From the NCBI RefSeq assembly GCF_021117275.1, contig NZ_CP088245.1:1711501-1775500 (forward strand): a stretch of 64,000 nucleotides of DNA. The letters run 5' to 3'. A model generated the notes under the pieces. That model made no database searches and was not told the DNA's origin. It saw only the letters and a list, made by a program, of their open reading frames with translations. The position numbers were made by a program, and so were the translations under genes. Positions 25,854-36,904 of the stretch are shown here, in pieces. Within the stretch, counting starts at the first letter, position 1. Every line of letters starts with the position of its first letter. The stretch comes from Metabacillus sp. B2-18. GTDB lineage: Bacteria > Bacillota > Bacilli > Bacillales > Bacillaceae.

Positions 25854-28262
25854 GTGAGAAAGTTAAGAAGAGGAATTGAAGCTCGAAATAAGCAGCTGAA
25901 AAAGGCGCTAAAGGTTACTGCTAGTTCGGTAATTATGGGAGGACTATTGTTCAGTACATACTTGCCGGTAGCGTCAAATGTTCAAGCTGCTAGTCCTGTA
26001 CTAGAGTCAGCACCAATTGATTACAATATTGTTCCTGAAGAGAGATTAGCACAAGCATTGAAAGATCAAGGGGTTATTTCTAAAAATGCTTCTGCTGCAG
26101 AAGTAAAGAAAAAGGTTAAAGAATATATTGAGAAAAAAGAAGGCGAAAAAGCCGGTAAAGTGTCTCATAAAACTTCTCATGAAGAAGTGATGGATAAAAA
26201 AACGAAAGACTTCCTTACAAAACAAAAGGACAAGCTAGCAAAACAACTAAATAAAGGTCATGGAAACTTCAAAAAAGGTAAACCTAATGGTGCAGTGAAA
26301 GTGAATGCTGCTAAACAAGCACCATATAACGGAGAAGTTCGCTCAGATAAGGTCTTGGTTTTATTAACAGAATTTGCAGATTTCAAGCATAACAATGTTG
26401 TTCAAGAAGATGGTTACATGTATGCGGATGACTTTAATAAAGAGCATTATGAAAAGTTAATGTTTGGTGATGAAGACTTTACCTTGTTTAATGGAGAGAA
26501 AGTTAAAACCTTTAAACAATATTATGAAGAGCAATCAGGTGGTAGTTACACAGTTGATGGAACAGTTTCAGAATGGTTAACTGTACCAGGTACTGCAAAA
26601 GAATATGGTGATGACAATCCTGAAGGTGGGCATGATAACCTTAATCCTAAAGGACCTAGAGATCTTGTTAAGGATGCGCTAAATGCAGCAGTTGCTTCTG
26701 GTCTTGATTTAGCCGAATACGATGAATTTGATTTATATGATCTTGATGGTGATGGAAATCAAAATGAGCCAGATGGACTAGTAGATCACTTGATGATTAT
26801 TCACGCAGGTACTGGTCAGGAAGCTGGTGGTGGTACTTTAGGTGATGATGCCATTTGGTCACATAGATGGACGTTAAACGGAGTGTATCCGATTGCTGAA
26901 ACACAGGCGGAGGTTGATTATTGGGGTGGTCAAATGGCTGCATTCGACTACACAATCCAACCTGAAGATGGTGCAGTTGGTGTATTCGCACATGAATTTG
27001 GACACGATTTAGGTCTTCCAGATGAGTATGACACTCAATATACTGGTCAGGGTGAGCCAGTTGCTTCTTGGTCAATTATGAGTGGAGGAAGCTGGAATGG
27101 AAACATCGCCGGAACTGCTCCAACAAGCTTCTCACCTCAAAATAAGGAATTCTTCCAAAATGTTATGGGAGGAAACTGGGCGAAGATTATGGAGGTTGAT
27201 TATGCAGATATTACAAAGAACGGCATTGCGACTTTCCTAGATCAAAGTGTAACGAAATCAAATAACCCTGGTATTGTAAAAGTGAACTTACCAGCTAAAA
27301 ATGTAAAAGGGTTTTTACCAGCTGAGAATGGTGGGGAAAACTATTACTACAGCCAAAAAGGCGATGATCTTCATACAGCATTAGAAACACCACTATTTGA
27401 TTTAACAGGTGCAACTTCAGCAGAATTTAATGCATTACAATGGTTTGAAGTTGAATTTGACTATGATTATGTATATGTAAAGGCTATAACAGAGGATGGC
27501 ACAGAAGCTGTGCTAGATGTTATTGGTGATGACAATACTGCTGATGGTATGGAAACAACAAATGGTCAATGGGTTGAAAAAACGTATGACTTAAGCGATT
27601 ATGCTGGTAAAAAAGTAAAACTAGTATTTGAATATGTAACTGATGGCGGTTTAGCTCCGAATGGGTTTGCGATTGATAATATTTCAGTAACAGCTGACGG
27701 TAACGAAATCTTTACAGATAATGCTGAAGGCGAAGCAAAAGTTTCATTAGATGGTTTCATTGTTTCTAATGGCTATTCTCAAGCTAATAATCATTACTAC
27801 TTAGAGTGGAGAAACTATGCTGGTTCTGATAAAGCATTAGCATACTCTCGTGGTGCTAAGTATAATACTGGTTTAGTTGTTTGGTATGCAGATGAAAGCT
27901 ATACGGATAACTGGGTTGGAGTACATCCGGGAGAAGGGTTTCTTGGAGTAGTTGATTCACATCCAGAGGCTGTATTTGGATTATTAAATGGCCAAAAAAC
28001 GGTTACTCAAAGTACTCGCTACCAAGTTGCGGATGCGGCATTCTCTTTAGATAAAACACCAGGATTCTTCGTTGATTCTCCTACTCGTGGAGCATATGAG
28101 TTCCTAAGCTTGAAAGGAAATACTAAGTTTGATGATTCAGAAACATATTACAATACTGCGATTAAAGATGCAGGTCGAATTGTTCCTAACCATGGCTTGA
28201 AATTTGAGGTTATTGGTGAAGCGAAAGACAATTCTGCAGGTGCAGTTTGGATTCATAAGTAA
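25854..28262 (+). CDS. inhA: Immune inhibitor A-type secreted metalloprotease (M6)
   Basis: This 802-residue secreted zinc protease belongs to peptidase family M6. A signal peptide (basic head MRKLRRG, hydrophobic core about 29-45, cleavage near VQAAS) leads into a propeptide and the catalytic domain, with zinc motif [14 protein letters not shown] (His380, His384, next ligand Glu or Asp downstream) and the GSWNG Met-turn region. A C-terminal half with carbohydrate-binding-like and VEG-type repeats follows. GTG at 25854 is chosen because AAGGGGG lies just upstream; an ATG at 25824 has none. InhA enzymes degrade antimicrobial peptides and host proteins and are usually post-exponential. Confidence 0.92.
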   Translation: MRKLRRGIEARNKQLKKALKVTASSVIMGGLLFSTYLPVASNVQAASPVLESAPIDYNIVPEERLAQALKDQGVISKNASAAEVKKKVKEYIEKKEGEKAGKVSHKTSHEEVMDKKTKDFLTKQKDKLAKQLNKGHGNFKKGKPNGAVKVNAAKQAPYNGEVRSDKVLVLLTEFADFKHNNVVQEDGYMYADDFNKEHYEKLMFGDEDFTLFNGEKVKTFKQYYEEQSGGSYTVDGTVSEWLTVPGTAKEYGDDNPEGGHDNLNPKGPRDLVKDALNAAVASGLDLAEYDEFDLYDLDGDGNQNEPDGLVDHLMIIHAGTGQEAGGGTLGDDAIWSHRWTLNGVYPIAETQAEVDYWGGQMAAFDYTIQPEDGAVGVFAHEFGHDLGLPDEYDTQYTGQGEPVASWSIMSGGSWNGNIAGTAPTSFSPQNKEFFQNVMGGNWAKIMEVDYADITKNGIATFLDQSVTKSNNPGIVKVNLPAKNVKGFLPAENGGENYYYSQKGDDLHTALETPLFDLTGATSAEFNALQWFEVEFDYDYVYVKAITEDGTEAVLDVIGDDNTADGMETTNGQWVEKTYDLSDYAGKKVKLVFEYVTDGGLAPNGFAIDNISVTADGNEIFTDNAEGEAKVSLDGFIVSNGYSQANNHYYLEWRNYAGSDKALAYSRGAKYNTGLVVWYADESYTDNWVGVHPGEGFLGVVDSHPEAVFGLLNGQKTVTQSTRYQVADAAFSLDKTPGFFVDSPTRGAYEFLSLKGNTKFDDSETYYNTAIKDAGRIVPNHGLKFEVIGEAKDNSAGAVWIHK

Positions 28263-28267
28263 AAAGC

Positions 28268-28314
28268 AAGTAACTCCTTCCTTTCTTTGAAAGAGAGGGG
28301 TTATTTTTTTTTGC
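28268..28314 (+). terminator. Terminator of inhA
   Basis: A long imperfect stem (TAACTCC with GGGGTTA, and an inner CTTTC/GAAAG) is followed by T9. Confidence 0.75.
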
Positions 28315-28435
28315 CTTAAAGGTTAAATTGTATTATATGGTTTAATAGGCATTAGAATTTTAATTTTCACTTTAGTAAAACTTCATAATAACCTTTGAAA
28401 AGTAAAATCTACTAAAAAAAGATAAAGCTTAGACG

Positions 28436-28444
28436 TGTTATACT
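28436..28444 (+). promoter_or_regulatory. Extended -10 promoter of recQ
   Basis: TGTTATACT (28436-28444) is a TGn-extended -10 with TATACT; no good -35 is present. It lies 38 bases before the gene. Confidence 0.45.
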
Positions 28445-28482
28445 AGTATAAACAGAAGTAAAATAAAAGCAAAGGTGATTAA

Positions 28483-30621
28483 ATGCTGCAAAAAGCTGAA
28501 AAGTTGTTAAAAGATTATTTCGGTTATTCATCGTTTCGAAAAGGCCAAGTGGATATTATTCGTAATATATTAGAGGGACATGACACGCTAGCCATTATGC
28601 CAACAGGTGGTGGGAAATCCATCTGTTATCAAGTGCCTGCATTATTGATGGATGGTATTACTGTTGTCATATCTCCACTAATTTCTTTAATGAAAGATCA
28701 AGTAGATGCTTTAACAAGTGTTGGAATACCATCAACTTATATAAATAGCAGTCTTTCCATTCCAGACATAAATGAACGAATCGCAGAGCTAAGAGATGGC
28801 TCTTATAAAATTGTTTATATTGCACCTGAGAGATTAGAAACGAATTCGTTTCGAGACCTCTTATTAACGTTAAATATTTCTATGGTAGCAGTAGATGAGG
28901 CACACTGTATATCTCAATGGGGGCATGATTTTCGACCTAGTTACAGGTCGATAAATAAGATGATAATGGACCTTTCTACTAAACCAATTGTCGTTGCCCT
29001 TACAGCAACAGCAACAAAAGAAGTAATAGCTGATATTTGTCATTTGTTAGATTTATCAGAGGAGGATTCGTTTGTTACTGGTTTTTCCCGAGAAAACCTA
29101 ACATTTAATGTAGTTAAAGGTGAAAATAAGCGCGACTATATTAAAAAATATATTAAAGCAAATAAAAATGAAGCTGGCATTATTTATGCTGCTACTCGAA
29201 AAGAAGTAGATGAATTATCTCAATTTCTTAAAAAAAGCGGCTTCAAGGCAGGGAAATATCATGCTGGTATGTCAGAACAAGAGCGAGCACAACAGCAGGA
29301 TCAATTTTTATATGACGAGTTTGATGTTATGGTTGCAACAAACGCTTTTGGTATGGGAATAAACAAATCCAATATTCGGTATGTCATTCATCATAATTTA
29401 CCTAAAAATATAGAGGCTTACTACCAGGAAGCAGGCCGTGCCGGGCGGGATGGGGAGCCTAGTGAATGTACGATTCTGTTTGCTGGACAAGACATACAGC
29501 TTCAAAAATTCTTAATAGAACAAACATCTCTAAGTTATGAAAAGAAGGTTCATGAATATCAAAAATTACAGCAAATGGTAGATCTCTGTCATACTGAAAA
29601 ATGTTTACAATCTTATATTGTTGAATATTTTGGTGAAGAGAATGCGGAAGCAGATTGTGGCAATTGCATGAATTGTAAGGATACACGAGAAAAAATTGAG
29701 GTAACAACTGAAGCTTTAATGGTTTTTTCTTGTGTGAAAAGAATGAACGAAAAATTCGGGAAAACTCTTGTAGCGCAAGTACTAAAGGGTTCTAATAATA
29801 AGCGGATTTCTCAGATGGGATTTCAAAAATTATCAACCTATGGGTTAATGAAGAACAAGACAGAAAAACAAATTGTAGAATTTATTGATTTTTTAATTGC
29901 TGAAGGTTATTTATCTTTAACAAATGCTCAATACCCTGTTATCGAACTTAGTAAAAAGGGGTTACTTGTATTAGTTGATAAAACGCCAGTATTTAAGAAG
30001 GAAAAACTAGTGATTTCATCAATTGAAAGCAATGATGAACTATTTGAAGTACTAAAGAATATAAGAAGAGAACTTGCTTCTGAACATAGAGTACCGCCTT
30101 ATATTATATTTTCTGATAGTAGCCTAAAAGACATGAGTAATAAATGTCCGATTAATGAGTCTGAGTTTTTAGAAGTAAAAGGTGTTGCTCAAACAAAGCT
30201 TGAACGTTATGGACAACCATTTATTAAGGCAATTTGTGACTATATGAAAGTTGAACAAGAGCCACTTAATCAAATAGTGATACAAAAATCACATTCACAA
30301 ATATCGGCTGATAAGACACCTAGTCATCTTGTTACCTATCAATTATATATGAATGGGTTAAAGATGAATGAGATTAGTATACAACGGGAAATTACTGAAA
30401 TCACTGTACAAAACCATATCATTCGAGCGGTGGAAGAAGGACAACCGATTGAATGGAGAGGCATATTTACCGAAGAACAAGAGAACTTAATCATAGAGAA
30501 AATTAAGGAATTGAATACTGAATTGCTAAAGCCCTTAAAAGAAGTGTTACCTTCTAGCATTAATTATTTTCAAATAAAAGCGGCAATTTGTAAGTTGAAT
30601 CTAGAAGTGATCAGTTCGTGA
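28483..30621 (+). CDS. recQ: ATP-dependent DNA helicase RecQ
   Basis: This 712-residue superfamily-2 helicase unwinds DNA 3' to 5' in recombination repair. Visible motifs are Walker A MPTGGGKS (42-49), the [16 protein letters not shown] box, ATATA (motif III), AGRAGRDG (motif VI), a four-cysteine zinc module ([24 protein letters not shown] spacing near 375-400), a winged-helix RQC domain (about 405-505) and an HRDC domain (about 520-595). A further C-terminal helix-turn-helix extension (about 610-712) completes the long RecQ form. It has its own promoter and terminator. Confidence 0.92.
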   Translation: MLQKAEKLLKDYFGYSSFRKGQVDIIRNILEGHDTLAIMPTGGGKSICYQVPALLMDGITVVISPLISLMKDQVDALTSVGIPSTYINSSLSIPDINERIAELRDGSYKIVYIAPERLETNSFRDLLLTLNISMVAVDEAHCISQWGHDFRPSYRSINKMIMDLSTKPIVVALTATATKEVIADICHLLDLSEEDSFVTGFSRENLTFNVVKGENKRDYIKKYIKANKNEAGIIYAATRKEVDELSQFLKKSGFKAGKYHAGMSEQERAQQQDQFLYDEFDVMVATNAFGMGINKSNIRYVIHHNLPKNIEAYYQEAGRAGRDGEPSECTILFAGQDIQLQKFLIEQTSLSYEKKVHEYQKLQQMVDLCHTEKCLQSYIVEYFGEENAEADCGNCMNCKDTREKIEVTTEALMVFSCVKRMNEKFGKTLVAQVLKGSNNKRISQMGFQKLSTYGLMKNKTEKQIVEFIDFLIAEGYLSLTNAQYPVIELSKKGLLVLVDKTPVFKKEKLVISSIESNDELFEVLKNIRRELASEHRVPPYIIFSDSSLKDMSNKCPINESEFLEVKGVAQTKLERYGQPFIKAICDYMKVEQEPLNQIVIQKSHSQISADKTPSHLVTYQLYMNGLKMNEISIQREITEITVQNHIIRAVEEGQPIEWRGIFTEEQENLIIEKIKELNTELLKPLKEVLPSSINYFQIKAAICKLNLEVISS

Positions 30622-30669
30622 AAAAAGCTCACATCCCCGGGAATGATACTGAGGTATGTGAGCTTTTTT
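30621..30669 (+). terminator. Terminator of recQ
   Basis: AAAAAAGCTCACAT (from 30621) pairs with ATGTGAGCTTTTTT (from 30656), ending in a T-run. Confidence 0.9.
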
Positions 30670-30725
30670 TCATAACTGTTTAATATTAATCTTATAGTAA
30701 AGACAGTCTTTAATATGAATTTCTT

Positions 30726-31787
30726 CTAATTTAAACTTTTTGATGGAAGTTTGTTCATGCTAAATTTTAAAAGACTTGGGACCACACTTATAATAAATAG
30801 TAGACGGATAAATTGTAAGGAACTAACTACCGCTGGATCAGCACCAATTGACGACGCCGTTAAAACCATCTCAACTAGTCCGCCAGGTGCAAGAGAAAGC
30901 ATGGCTGTTGCTAAGTTTAGGTCTGTTAAAAAGCTGAAAACATAACCGAAGGCAAAGCTTGCTACAATAAGAATCATTGTTGTAATAAAATACAAGCCAC
31001 AGTATTTTCCACCCTTTTTAAGATCATTAAATGTGATCATAAGTCCAAATCCAACACCGATTGATATTTGAGCAAAAATCATAAATAAATCATGAAAAAG
31101 GGGTAATTCTATACCTATAATCTTCAATGAGGCAGTTGTTAAAAGAGGACCAATTACATATGATGCAGGTAAGAATTTTCTAAGCCCCCAACCTACAAAT
31201 CCTGCAAGGAAATACCAGCTATATGAAAATATTGATATATCACTTTGTGCTAAAAGTGTTGTTGTTTGTAAATAAGACGAGGGTTCGAACATATGTAGTA
31301 TTGTAAATGGGACCAAAAAGACAACTGTTAATAATCTTACAGTTTGAAAGATGGTAACTAATGAAGAGTTTGCATGAACAGCCTCACTAGCGGCAACCAT
31401 TTCTGTTAATCCACCGGGAATAGAAGCAAAAATACTCGTGTTTCGATCGATGTTAACAAGTTTACTAATGATTAAACCGTTACAAACGCTAAGAAAAATT
31501 AATAAAACTGTTGTAAGTAAAAAGGGAATCACGTATGGACCTACAAGAACAAAGGTTTCTTTTGTGAATGAAAGTCCAAATGATATTCCTAAAATCATAA
31601 ATGAACCGTTTTTAAAAAAACTCGGTTGTATAAATGTACTTATTTTTTTAAAAAGTGATCGCCATATTATTAGAAAAGTCATAGGACCTAAAATCCAAGC
31701 TAGAGGGAGATGAGCAAGATAAAATAGAAACCCTCCAAATGTTCCGATTATGTAGGGAAATATGACATTGGGTAGTTTTGTACTCAT
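30726..31787 (-). CDS. AbrB-family (COG3180) membrane protein
   Basis: This 353-residue polytopic protein has an internal duplication: SIPGGLTEMVAASEA (near 144) in the first half and LAPGGLVEMVLTASSIGAD (near 297) in the second. Such duplicated AbrB-type proteins are sometimes labelled putative ammonia monooxygenase, but that is a historical name; they look like transporters. No relation to the transition-state regulator AbrB. Monocistronic on the minus strand. Confidence 0.78.
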   Translation of the reverse strand: MSTKLPNVIFPYIIGTFGGFLFYLAHLPLAWILGPMTFLIIWRSLFKKISTFIQPSFFKNGSFMILGISFGLSFTKETFVLVGPYVIPFLLTTVLLIFLSVCNGLIISKLVNIDRNTSIFASIPGGLTEMVAASEAVHANSSLVTIFQTVRLLTVVFLVPFTILHMFEPSSYLQTTTLLAQSDISIFSYSWYFLAGFVGWGLRKFLPASYVIGPLLTTASLKIIGIELPLFHDLFMIFAQISIGVGFGLMITFNDLKKGGKYCGLYFITTMILIVASFAFGYVFSFLTDLNLATAMLSLAPGGLVEMVLTASSIGADPAVVSSLQFIRLLFIISVVPSLLKFSMNKLPSKSLN

Positions 31788-32116
31788 TCTATTCCTCCCA
31801 CATTACTTGTTTACTAATTTTCTGTTAAAATATGTTTTAATTTTTACACTGTTATTCACTGACTTTCGTCATGCGGTTTTTTATTGTTACTACACCAGTC
31901 TTTCTATTTTATCATAAAGTCCGTGAAATTTTTTAAGGTCATCAGGCTTATCTTTGTACAAATTTTGGTTTATAAAAACAAAAAGATAATCATGAGTTGT
32001 CCTGTAAAAAAAAGTTGATATGTGATAACATTTTTAATAGTAGTAGCTTATAAAAAGGATTTTGGTTTCTTAAAGCGTTTTCTAACTATTTATTGTGATA
32101 TTGCGGAGGATTTTAG
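31788..32116. other. Divergent gene-free region upstream of ktrC
   Basis: This 329-base AT-rich interval separates the AbrB-family gene from ktrC. At 32070-32083, TTAAAGCGTTTTCT matches the cre consensus at 13 of 14 positions (the second base is T and not G), 34 bases before the ktrC start. No clear riboswitch, hairpin or additional open frame was seen. Confidence 0.4.
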
Positions 32117-32779
32117 ATGAAAAAAGAATTTGCGGTAATTGGACTTGGGCGTTTTGGAGGCAGTATTTGTCGGGCTCTAAGTGAAGAGGGTATGGAAGTA
32201 ATGGCTATTGATACAGATGAAGACAAAGTAAATGAGTTTGCAAACGTTGCTTCACATGCTGTTGTTGGAGATTCCACAGATGAAACAGTGTTAAAAAGTC
32301 TTGGTATCCGTAACTTTGATCATGTTATTGTTGCGATAGGAGATAATATTCAAGCGAGTATCTTAACCACATTGATTCTTAAAGAATTAGGAGTTAAGCA
32401 TATTACTGTTAAAGCTCAAAATGATTATCATGAAAAAGTACTATCCAAAATTGGAGCTGACCGTATCGTTCATCCAGAACGTGATATGGGGAGAAGAATT
32501 GCTCATAAAATTATTTCAAACAACGTTCTTGACTATTTAGAGCTCTCTGATGAGCATAGCATCGTTGAAATTGTTGCAAATGACAGGCTTAATGGAAACT
32601 CCATCATTGATTTAGATATTCGTGCTAAATATGGAATCAATATTGTTGCTGTAAAAAGAGGAAAAGATATTATTGTTTCTCCGCAAGCAAATGAAATTAT
32701 TCAAAAAAATGATATATTAATCGTTATTGGTGCGGATACAGATATTAACCGTTTCGAAAAACGTTTATTAGGTGACTAA
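32117..32779 (+). CDS. ktrC: KtrC, cytosolic gating subunit of K+ uptake
   Basis: This 220-residue regulator of a Ktr potassium channel has an RCK_N Rossmann domain (GLGRFGGSICRAL, 8-20; ATP/NADH-binding, with Asp at the end of strand 2) and an RCK_C domain (about 135-220), where KtrC-type proteins bind c-di-AMP. It would pair with a KtrD-type membrane subunit not encoded here. In B. subtilis ktrC (ykqB) lies next to rnjA as here. A convergent terminator separates the two. Confidence 0.9.
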   Translation: MKKEFAVIGLGRFGGSICRALSEEGMEVMAIDTDEDKVNEFANVASHAVVGDSTDETVLKSLGIRNFDHVIVAIGDNIQASILTTLILKELGVKHITVKAQNDYHEKVLSKIGADRIVHPERDMGRRIAHKIISNNVLDYLELSDEHSIVEIVANDRLNGNSIIDLDIRAKYGINIVAVKRGKDIIVSPQANEIIQKNDILIVIGADTDINRFEKRLLGD

Positions 32780-32780
32780 A

Positions 32781-32822
32781 AAAGCAGTACCCGATTTTTC
32801 AATCGGTGTACTGCTTTTTTAA
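32781..32822. terminator. Bidirectional terminator between ktrC and rnjA
   Basis: AAAGCAGTACCCGAT (32781-32795) pairs with ATCGGTGTACTGCTTT (32802-32817) with one bulge; T-runs are present on both strands. Confidence 0.9.
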
Positions 32823-34490
32823 TTAAACTTCCATAATAATTGGTAAAATCATTGGGCGACGCTTTGTTTTTTCGTATAAGAATGGAGCGAGTGTGTCAGT
32901 GATTTCATTTTTAATTTCGGACCATTGACTTGTGCGACGTTCCATAATTTTGTTCAGATGCTTGGAGATTAGTGATTGAGCATCATTAATTAAATCACCA
33001 GATTCGCGCATGTAGACAAAACCTCTAGAGATAATATCTGGACCTGCTGCGATTTTGAAGTCTTTCATGTTGATGCTTACAACGACTATCACAAGACCTT
33101 CTTCTGACAGAATTCGGCGGTCTCGGAGGACAATGTTACCGATATCACCAATACCACTTCCATCAATATAAACATTACCTGAAGGGATTTTCCCAGCAAT
33201 TCCAACTTCTTTATCTCCTATTGCTAGAACCTCTCCGTTATCCATGATAAAACAGTTTTCTTCCTCAACACCACAGTCTACTGCATGTCTAGCATGCATC
33301 TTCTGCATACGGAATTCACCATGTATTGGCATAAAGTATTTTGGCTTCATTAATCTAAGCATAAGTTTTTGTTCTTCTTGACCACCGTGACCTGAAGTAT
33401 GAATGTCGTTAAGTGGTCCGTGGATTACCTCTGCTCCTGCACGGAACAGTTGATTAATCGTTTTGCTAACGCTAAGTGTATTTCCTGGTATTGGAGAAGA
33501 AGAGAAGACAACATTGTCCCCAGGTATAATTTGAATTTGTCTATGAGTGCCGTTTGCGATACGCGATAGAGCTGCCATTGGTTCACCTTGAGATCCTGTA
33601 CAAAGAATTGTCACACGATGAGCTGGCATACGATTAATTTCATGTGCATCTACAAAAGTATCTTTAGGACAACTAATATATCCTAAATCTTGTCCAATTT
33701 GTATGGCTGCCTCCATACTTCGCCCAAACACAGCAACTTTACGTCCGTGTGCAACCGCAGCTTCAACTACTTGTTGGAGGCGGTGTATATTTGATGCAAA
33801 TGTTGCAAAGATAATGCGACCATCAACCTTACGGAAAATTTCGTGTATACTGTCACCGACACGTCTCTCTGACATCGTAAAGGTAGGAATCTCACTGTTT
33901 GTACTGTCAGAAAGTAAACACAGAACTCCATCCCGACCAATCTCAGCCATCTTTGTTAAGTTTGCAGGTTCACCTACAGGTGTAAAATCAAATTTAAAGT
34001 CACCAGTATGTACGATGTTTCCAGGTGGCGTTTTAACGACAATACCATATGAATCAGGAATACTATGAGTTGTTCTAAAAAAGGTTACAGATGTTTTTCT
34101 GAACTTAATAATATCATCTTCCTGAATTTCGATTAATTTAGTTTGTCGAAGAAGTCCGTGCTCTTCAAGTTTGTTTCTGAGTAAACCTAAAGCAAGCTTA
34201 CCCCCATAAATAGGAATGTTTACTTGACGAAGTAAATATGGAATTCCACCAATGTGGTCTTCATGTCCGTGCGTAATAAATAATCCCTTTATTTTATCTT
34301 CGTTTTTGGATAAATAAGTGTAGTCAGGAATGACATAATCAATTCCAAGTAACTCATCCTCTGGAAATTTTATTCCAGCATCAATCAGGATGATTTCATC
34401 TTGAAATTGTACTCCGTACGTGTTTTTTCCGATTTCACCAAGTCCGCCTAATGCAAAGACAGCAACTTGATCATTTTTTACAAATTTCAT
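32823..34490 (-). CDS. rnjA: Ribonuclease J1
   Basis: This 555-residue metallo-beta-lactamase-fold ribonuclease has both endonuclease and 5'-exonuclease activity and matures or degrades mRNA. The catalytic motif [12 protein letters not shown] (near 70-81), the later histidines (VHTGDFKFD), the beta-CASP segment and the HTSGHGG motif are present. It lies five bases after rpoY, as in B. subtilis, so RNase J1 and an RNA polymerase subunit are made from one message. Length equals the family norm. Confidence 0.96.
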   Translation of the reverse strand: MKFVKNDQVAVFALGGLGEIGKNTYGVQFQDEIILIDAGIKFPEDELLGIDYVIPDYTYLSKNEDKIKGLFITHGHEDHIGGIPYLLRQVNIPIYGGKLALGLLRNKLEEHGLLRQTKLIEIQEDDIIKFRKTSVTFFRTTHSIPDSYGIVVKTPPGNIVHTGDFKFDFTPVGEPANLTKMAEIGRDGVLCLLSDSTNSEIPTFTMSERRVGDSIHEIFRKVDGRIIFATFASNIHRLQQVVEAAVAHGRKVAVFGRSMEAAIQIGQDLGYISCPKDTFVDAHEINRMPAHRVTILCTGSQGEPMAALSRIANGTHRQIQIIPGDNVVFSSSPIPGNTLSVSKTINQLFRAGAEVIHGPLNDIHTSGHGGQEEQKLMLRLMKPKYFMPIHGEFRMQKMHARHAVDCGVEEENCFIMDNGEVLAIGDKEVGIAGKIPSGNVYIDGSGIGDIGNIVLRDRRILSEEGLVIVVVSINMKDFKIAAGPDIISRGFVYMRESGDLINDAQSLISKHLNKIMERRTSQWSEIKNEITDTLAPFLYEKTKRRPMILPIIMEV

Positions 34491-34495
34491 AACAA

Positions 34496-34705
34496 TCAGA
34501 TCTCCAATACTTTATAATTTTCGCTTTGCTTTTCATATTCTAAATATGCCCCATCAACTGCAGTGACAAATTCAATATTATAGCCGCGTTCTTTAAGTTT
34601 AAATCTCACATTTGCTTCAGTTGTTGCTTCAATATAAAGAGTGTTTGTTCGTTCGCGAACAGGAACCTCTGTAATTTTATCTTGATAATAAACTTTAAAA
34701 ATCAT
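34496..34705 (-). CDS. rpoY: RNA polymerase epsilon subunit
   Basis: This 69-residue protein has the short [20 protein letters not shown] start and [12 protein letters not shown] core of the DUF1447/RpoY family, which binds RNA polymerase in Firmicutes. It is the first gene of the rpoY-rnjA unit. An AGGAGA lies upstream of the ATG, and a consensus promoter stands about 47 bases before the start. Confidence 0.93.
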   Translation of the reverse strand: MIFKVYYQDKITEVPVRERTNTLYIEATTEANVRFKLKERGYNIEFVTAVDGAYLEYEKQSENYKVLEI

Positions 34706-34751
34706 TTACCAAATCTCTCCTTAACTTCCGAATGTTAGACTAACTTTTTCT

Positions 34752-34780
34752 ATTATATGCGATATTTCTATTCAAGCCAA
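34752..34780 (-). promoter_or_regulatory. Sigma-A promoter of rpoY-rnjA
   Basis: Read on the minus strand: TTGGCT (34780-34775), a 17-bp spacer and a perfect TATAAT (34757-34752), giving a leader of about 40 bases. Confidence 0.85.
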
Positions 34781-34872
34781 GCCTATAGGGCAAGAGCGAC
34801 TCTACTTTTGGTAAATAAGTCTATAACTCACAGTTAAAAATAAAATATAGGCACCAGTTGGAATAGGCTTTA

Positions 34873-34944
34873 TTAAGCGATTGTTTTTCTCTTTACTAAG
34901 TGTTTCCACTGTCTTCTAAGAGATTTCTTTAATTTTTTTAACAT
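34873..34944 (-). CDS. Candidate 23-residue cationic peptide
   Basis: A 24-codon frame (ATG at 34944, TAA at 34873-34875) stands behind a strong GTAGGAGGA ribosome site with normal spacing. The product begins MLKKLKKSLRRQWKHL and ends VKRKTIA: eleven of 23 residues are Lys, Arg or His, with leucine, tryptophan and valine spaced as on one face of a helix. The stop is followed by two bases and then the rpoY-rnjA upstream region. About 50 bases before the ATG, CATATACTA (34995-35003 on the minus strand) resembles a sporulation sigma -10. I know no named homologue. Expression is unproven. Confidence 0.5.
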   Translation of the reverse strand: MLKKLKKSLRRQWKHLVKRKTIA

Positions 34945-35045
34945 AGAAAATCCTCCTACCTAATTTTTATTTACCGACCTCATGTTATCGGTTTTAGTAT
35001 ATGTCATTTTTTGTGATATTTTCATGGGAATTAATGTGAAAGAAA

Positions 35046-35074
35046 TTGACAATTTCTTCATTTTCACTTAGTTT
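35046..35074 (+). promoter_or_regulatory. Possible promoter of the EamA gene
   Basis: A perfect TTGACA (35046-35051) with a 17-bp spacer to a weak TAGTTT (35069-35074), 39 bases before the start codon. Confidence 0.45.
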
Positions 35075-35112
35075 GAAAACATGCTTTTTACACATCAGGA
35101 GGATAAACTGAA

Positions 35113-36036
35113 ATGAAAAAATTATATAGTTCATTATTTATTTTAAGTATGATTTGGGGGATGTCATTTCTATTTATAAAGGTCCTTGTAGAAGATTTAG
35201 GGCCATGGGGTGTTGTGTTTTGGCGGTGTTTATTTGGCACAATCACACTATTCATTATTCTTTTTGTTTTTAAAAAGCAAGAGTTGAGAAAAGTAAGGTT
35301 TAAAAGTCTACCGTGGCTGAAGCTTTTTCTTGTAGCACTTTTTAATAATGCACTTCCTTTTGCATTCATAGCTATGAGTGAAATGAAGATTTCCAGTAGT
35401 CTTGCCTCTGTTATAAATGCAACTACTCCATTATGGACAATTGTCATTGGGGCACTCTTTTTCTTTATTCCTGTTAAGGGGAGACAATGGGTTGGAGTTT
35501 CAATTGGGTTTTTTGGTATTTTAATTTTGTTGAATCTTGATTTTGAAAGCTTAATAAATGAAAACTTTATTGGGGCAGGAACGATGCTTTTTGCTACATT
35601 TTGTTATGGGTTAGGCGCTCAAATGGCAAAAAGATATTTACAGGAATTATCTATTATAATTGTATCGATTGTTACTTTGTTTTTTTCAACAATGATCAGC
35701 TTAGTATTTATTTTATTATTAAATGAATCTGTTCATCTACCATCAGTTTTTTCGGCTCATACTTTTATATCGTTAATTGGATTAGGTGTGTTTGGTTCTG
35801 GATTTGCTTATCTTTTTTACTATTATATGGTTAAAGAAGGTAGTGCAGAATTTGCTTCGCTGGTAACTTATATCGTTCCAATTACGGCAATGTTATGGGG
35901 GTATTTATTACTTGGGGAAGGTATTTCTCCACATATGATTTTAGGTTTATTGTTTGTTTTTGCTGGAGTTTATTTAAGCTCAGCTAAATTGGCGAAAAAA
36001 AGCAGTATTAATACTTCAATAGAGAGTAAACATTAA
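35113..36036 (+). CDS. EamA/DMT-family transporter
   Basis: This 307-residue protein has ten hydrophobic segments in two EamA repeats (about 1-145 and 155-295). Typical features are SMIWGMSFLFIKVL near the start and the YIVPITAMLWGYLLLGEGIS segment in the second repeat. EamA proteins export or import metabolites such as amino acids; no substrate can be named. The start is set by CAGGAGGA at 35097-35104. A terminator shared with def follows. Confidence 0.85.
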   Translation: MKKLYSSLFILSMIWGMSFLFIKVLVEDLGPWGVVFWRCLFGTITLFIILFVFKKQELRKVRFKSLPWLKLFLVALFNNALPFAFIAMSEMKISSSLASVINATTPLWTIVIGALFFFIPVKGRQWVGVSIGFFGILILLNLDFESLINENFIGAGTMLFATFCYGLGAQMAKRYLQELSIIIVSIVTLFFSTMISLVFILLLNESVHLPSVFSAHTFISLIGLGVFGSGFAYLFYYYMVKEGSAEFASLVTYIVPITAMLWGYLLLGEGISPHMILGLLFVFAGVYLSSAKLAKKSSINTSIESKH

Positions 36037-36065
36037 AGTGAAGAAAAAACACTCATAGACAAACT

Positions 36066-36090
36066 AAAGAAGGGAGTATATCCCTTCTTT
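36066..36090. terminator. Terminator shared by the EamA gene and def
   Basis: AAAGAAGGGA (36066-36075) and TCCCTTCTTT (36081-36090), a perfect 10-bp stem that overlaps the def stop codon. Confidence 0.8.
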
Positions 36091-36643
36091 AACGTTCAAT
36101 TGGAACTGCATTTTCAGGTTCTTGAAACGGGTGATCTCCATTAATATGATCATAAAACATAACTCCATTTAAATGATCAATCTCATGCTGGAAAACAATG
36201 GACAATAGACCTCTTAGTCTAATATCAATATTCTTTCCTTCAAGGCTTGTAGCTTTAACGCGAATTCGGGCATAACGAGGAACAAAGCCTGGAACTGCTC
36301 GATCAACCGAAAGGCAGCCTTCACCGCTAGTTAAATAGCTTTTCTCAATAGAATGGCTAACAATCTTTGGATTAAATAGAGCATAACTGTGCTGGTTTCC
36401 TTTTTCATCAACAACATGAATAGCAATCATTCTTTTTGATACATTAATTTGAGGAGCTGCAAGTCCTATACCTGGGCGTAATCCGTACTTCTCAGAAATT
36501 TCCGGATCTTGACTATTTTTTACGTATTGGATCATTTGAGATAAGGTTTCTTTATCCTCATCAGAAGGAGGTAATGTAACTTCCTTCGCCACTTCTCTCA
36601 AAGTTGGATGACCTTCTCTTATAATATCTTCCATTGTTATCAT
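36089..36643 (-). CDS. def: Peptide deformylase
   Basis: This 184-residue metalloenzyme removes the formyl group from new N-terminal methionines. All three motifs are present: GIGLAAPQI, EGCLSV (metal Cys) and QHEIDHLNG (two metal His and catalytic Glu). ATG at 36643 is chosen because AAAGGAGTG lies just upstream; a longer in-frame extension to 36706 lacks a site. Length and position before ykyA/pdh match B. subtilis DefB (YkrB). Confidence 0.94.
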   Translation of the reverse strand: MITMEDIIREGHPTLREVAKEVTLPPSDEDKETLSQMIQYVKNSQDPEISEKYGLRPGIGLAAPQINVSKRMIAIHVVDEKGNQHSYALFNPKIVSHSIEKSYLTSGEGCLSVDRAVPGFVPRYARIRVKATSLEGKNIDIRLRGLLSIVFQHEIDHLNGVMFYDHINGDHPFQEPENAVPIER

Positions 36644-36849
36644 GGTAAACACTCCTTTAAACATAAAGCTAAAGTATTTAATTAGTGAATGACTAAGGCA
36701 AGTCAAGCTATATTTTTCCGACCGACCTCCAGGTCATTATGTATATATAAATAGATATAATTTCATTGTATTATACTACAAGATTATATAGGAAATAGTA
36801 GAAATCGAAAAGATTTTGGGATTACTTAAAGTATCTCGTAAAAATATAG

Positions 36850-36880
36850 AAGGGCTAACAGTTAAAAATTGTTAGCCCTT
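36850..36880 (-). terminator. Terminator of the YjcZ-type gene
   Basis: AAGGGCTAACA (36850-36860) and TGTTAGCCCTT (36870-36880), an 11-bp stem just past the minus-strand gene. Confidence 0.85.
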
Positions 36881-36904
36881 TGACATATTTCTCTACTTTT
36901 ATTT

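Noticed and set aside
31860-32116. c-di-AMP riboswitch before ktrC
   Set aside because: No stable multi-helix structure or conserved core could be recognised by eye.
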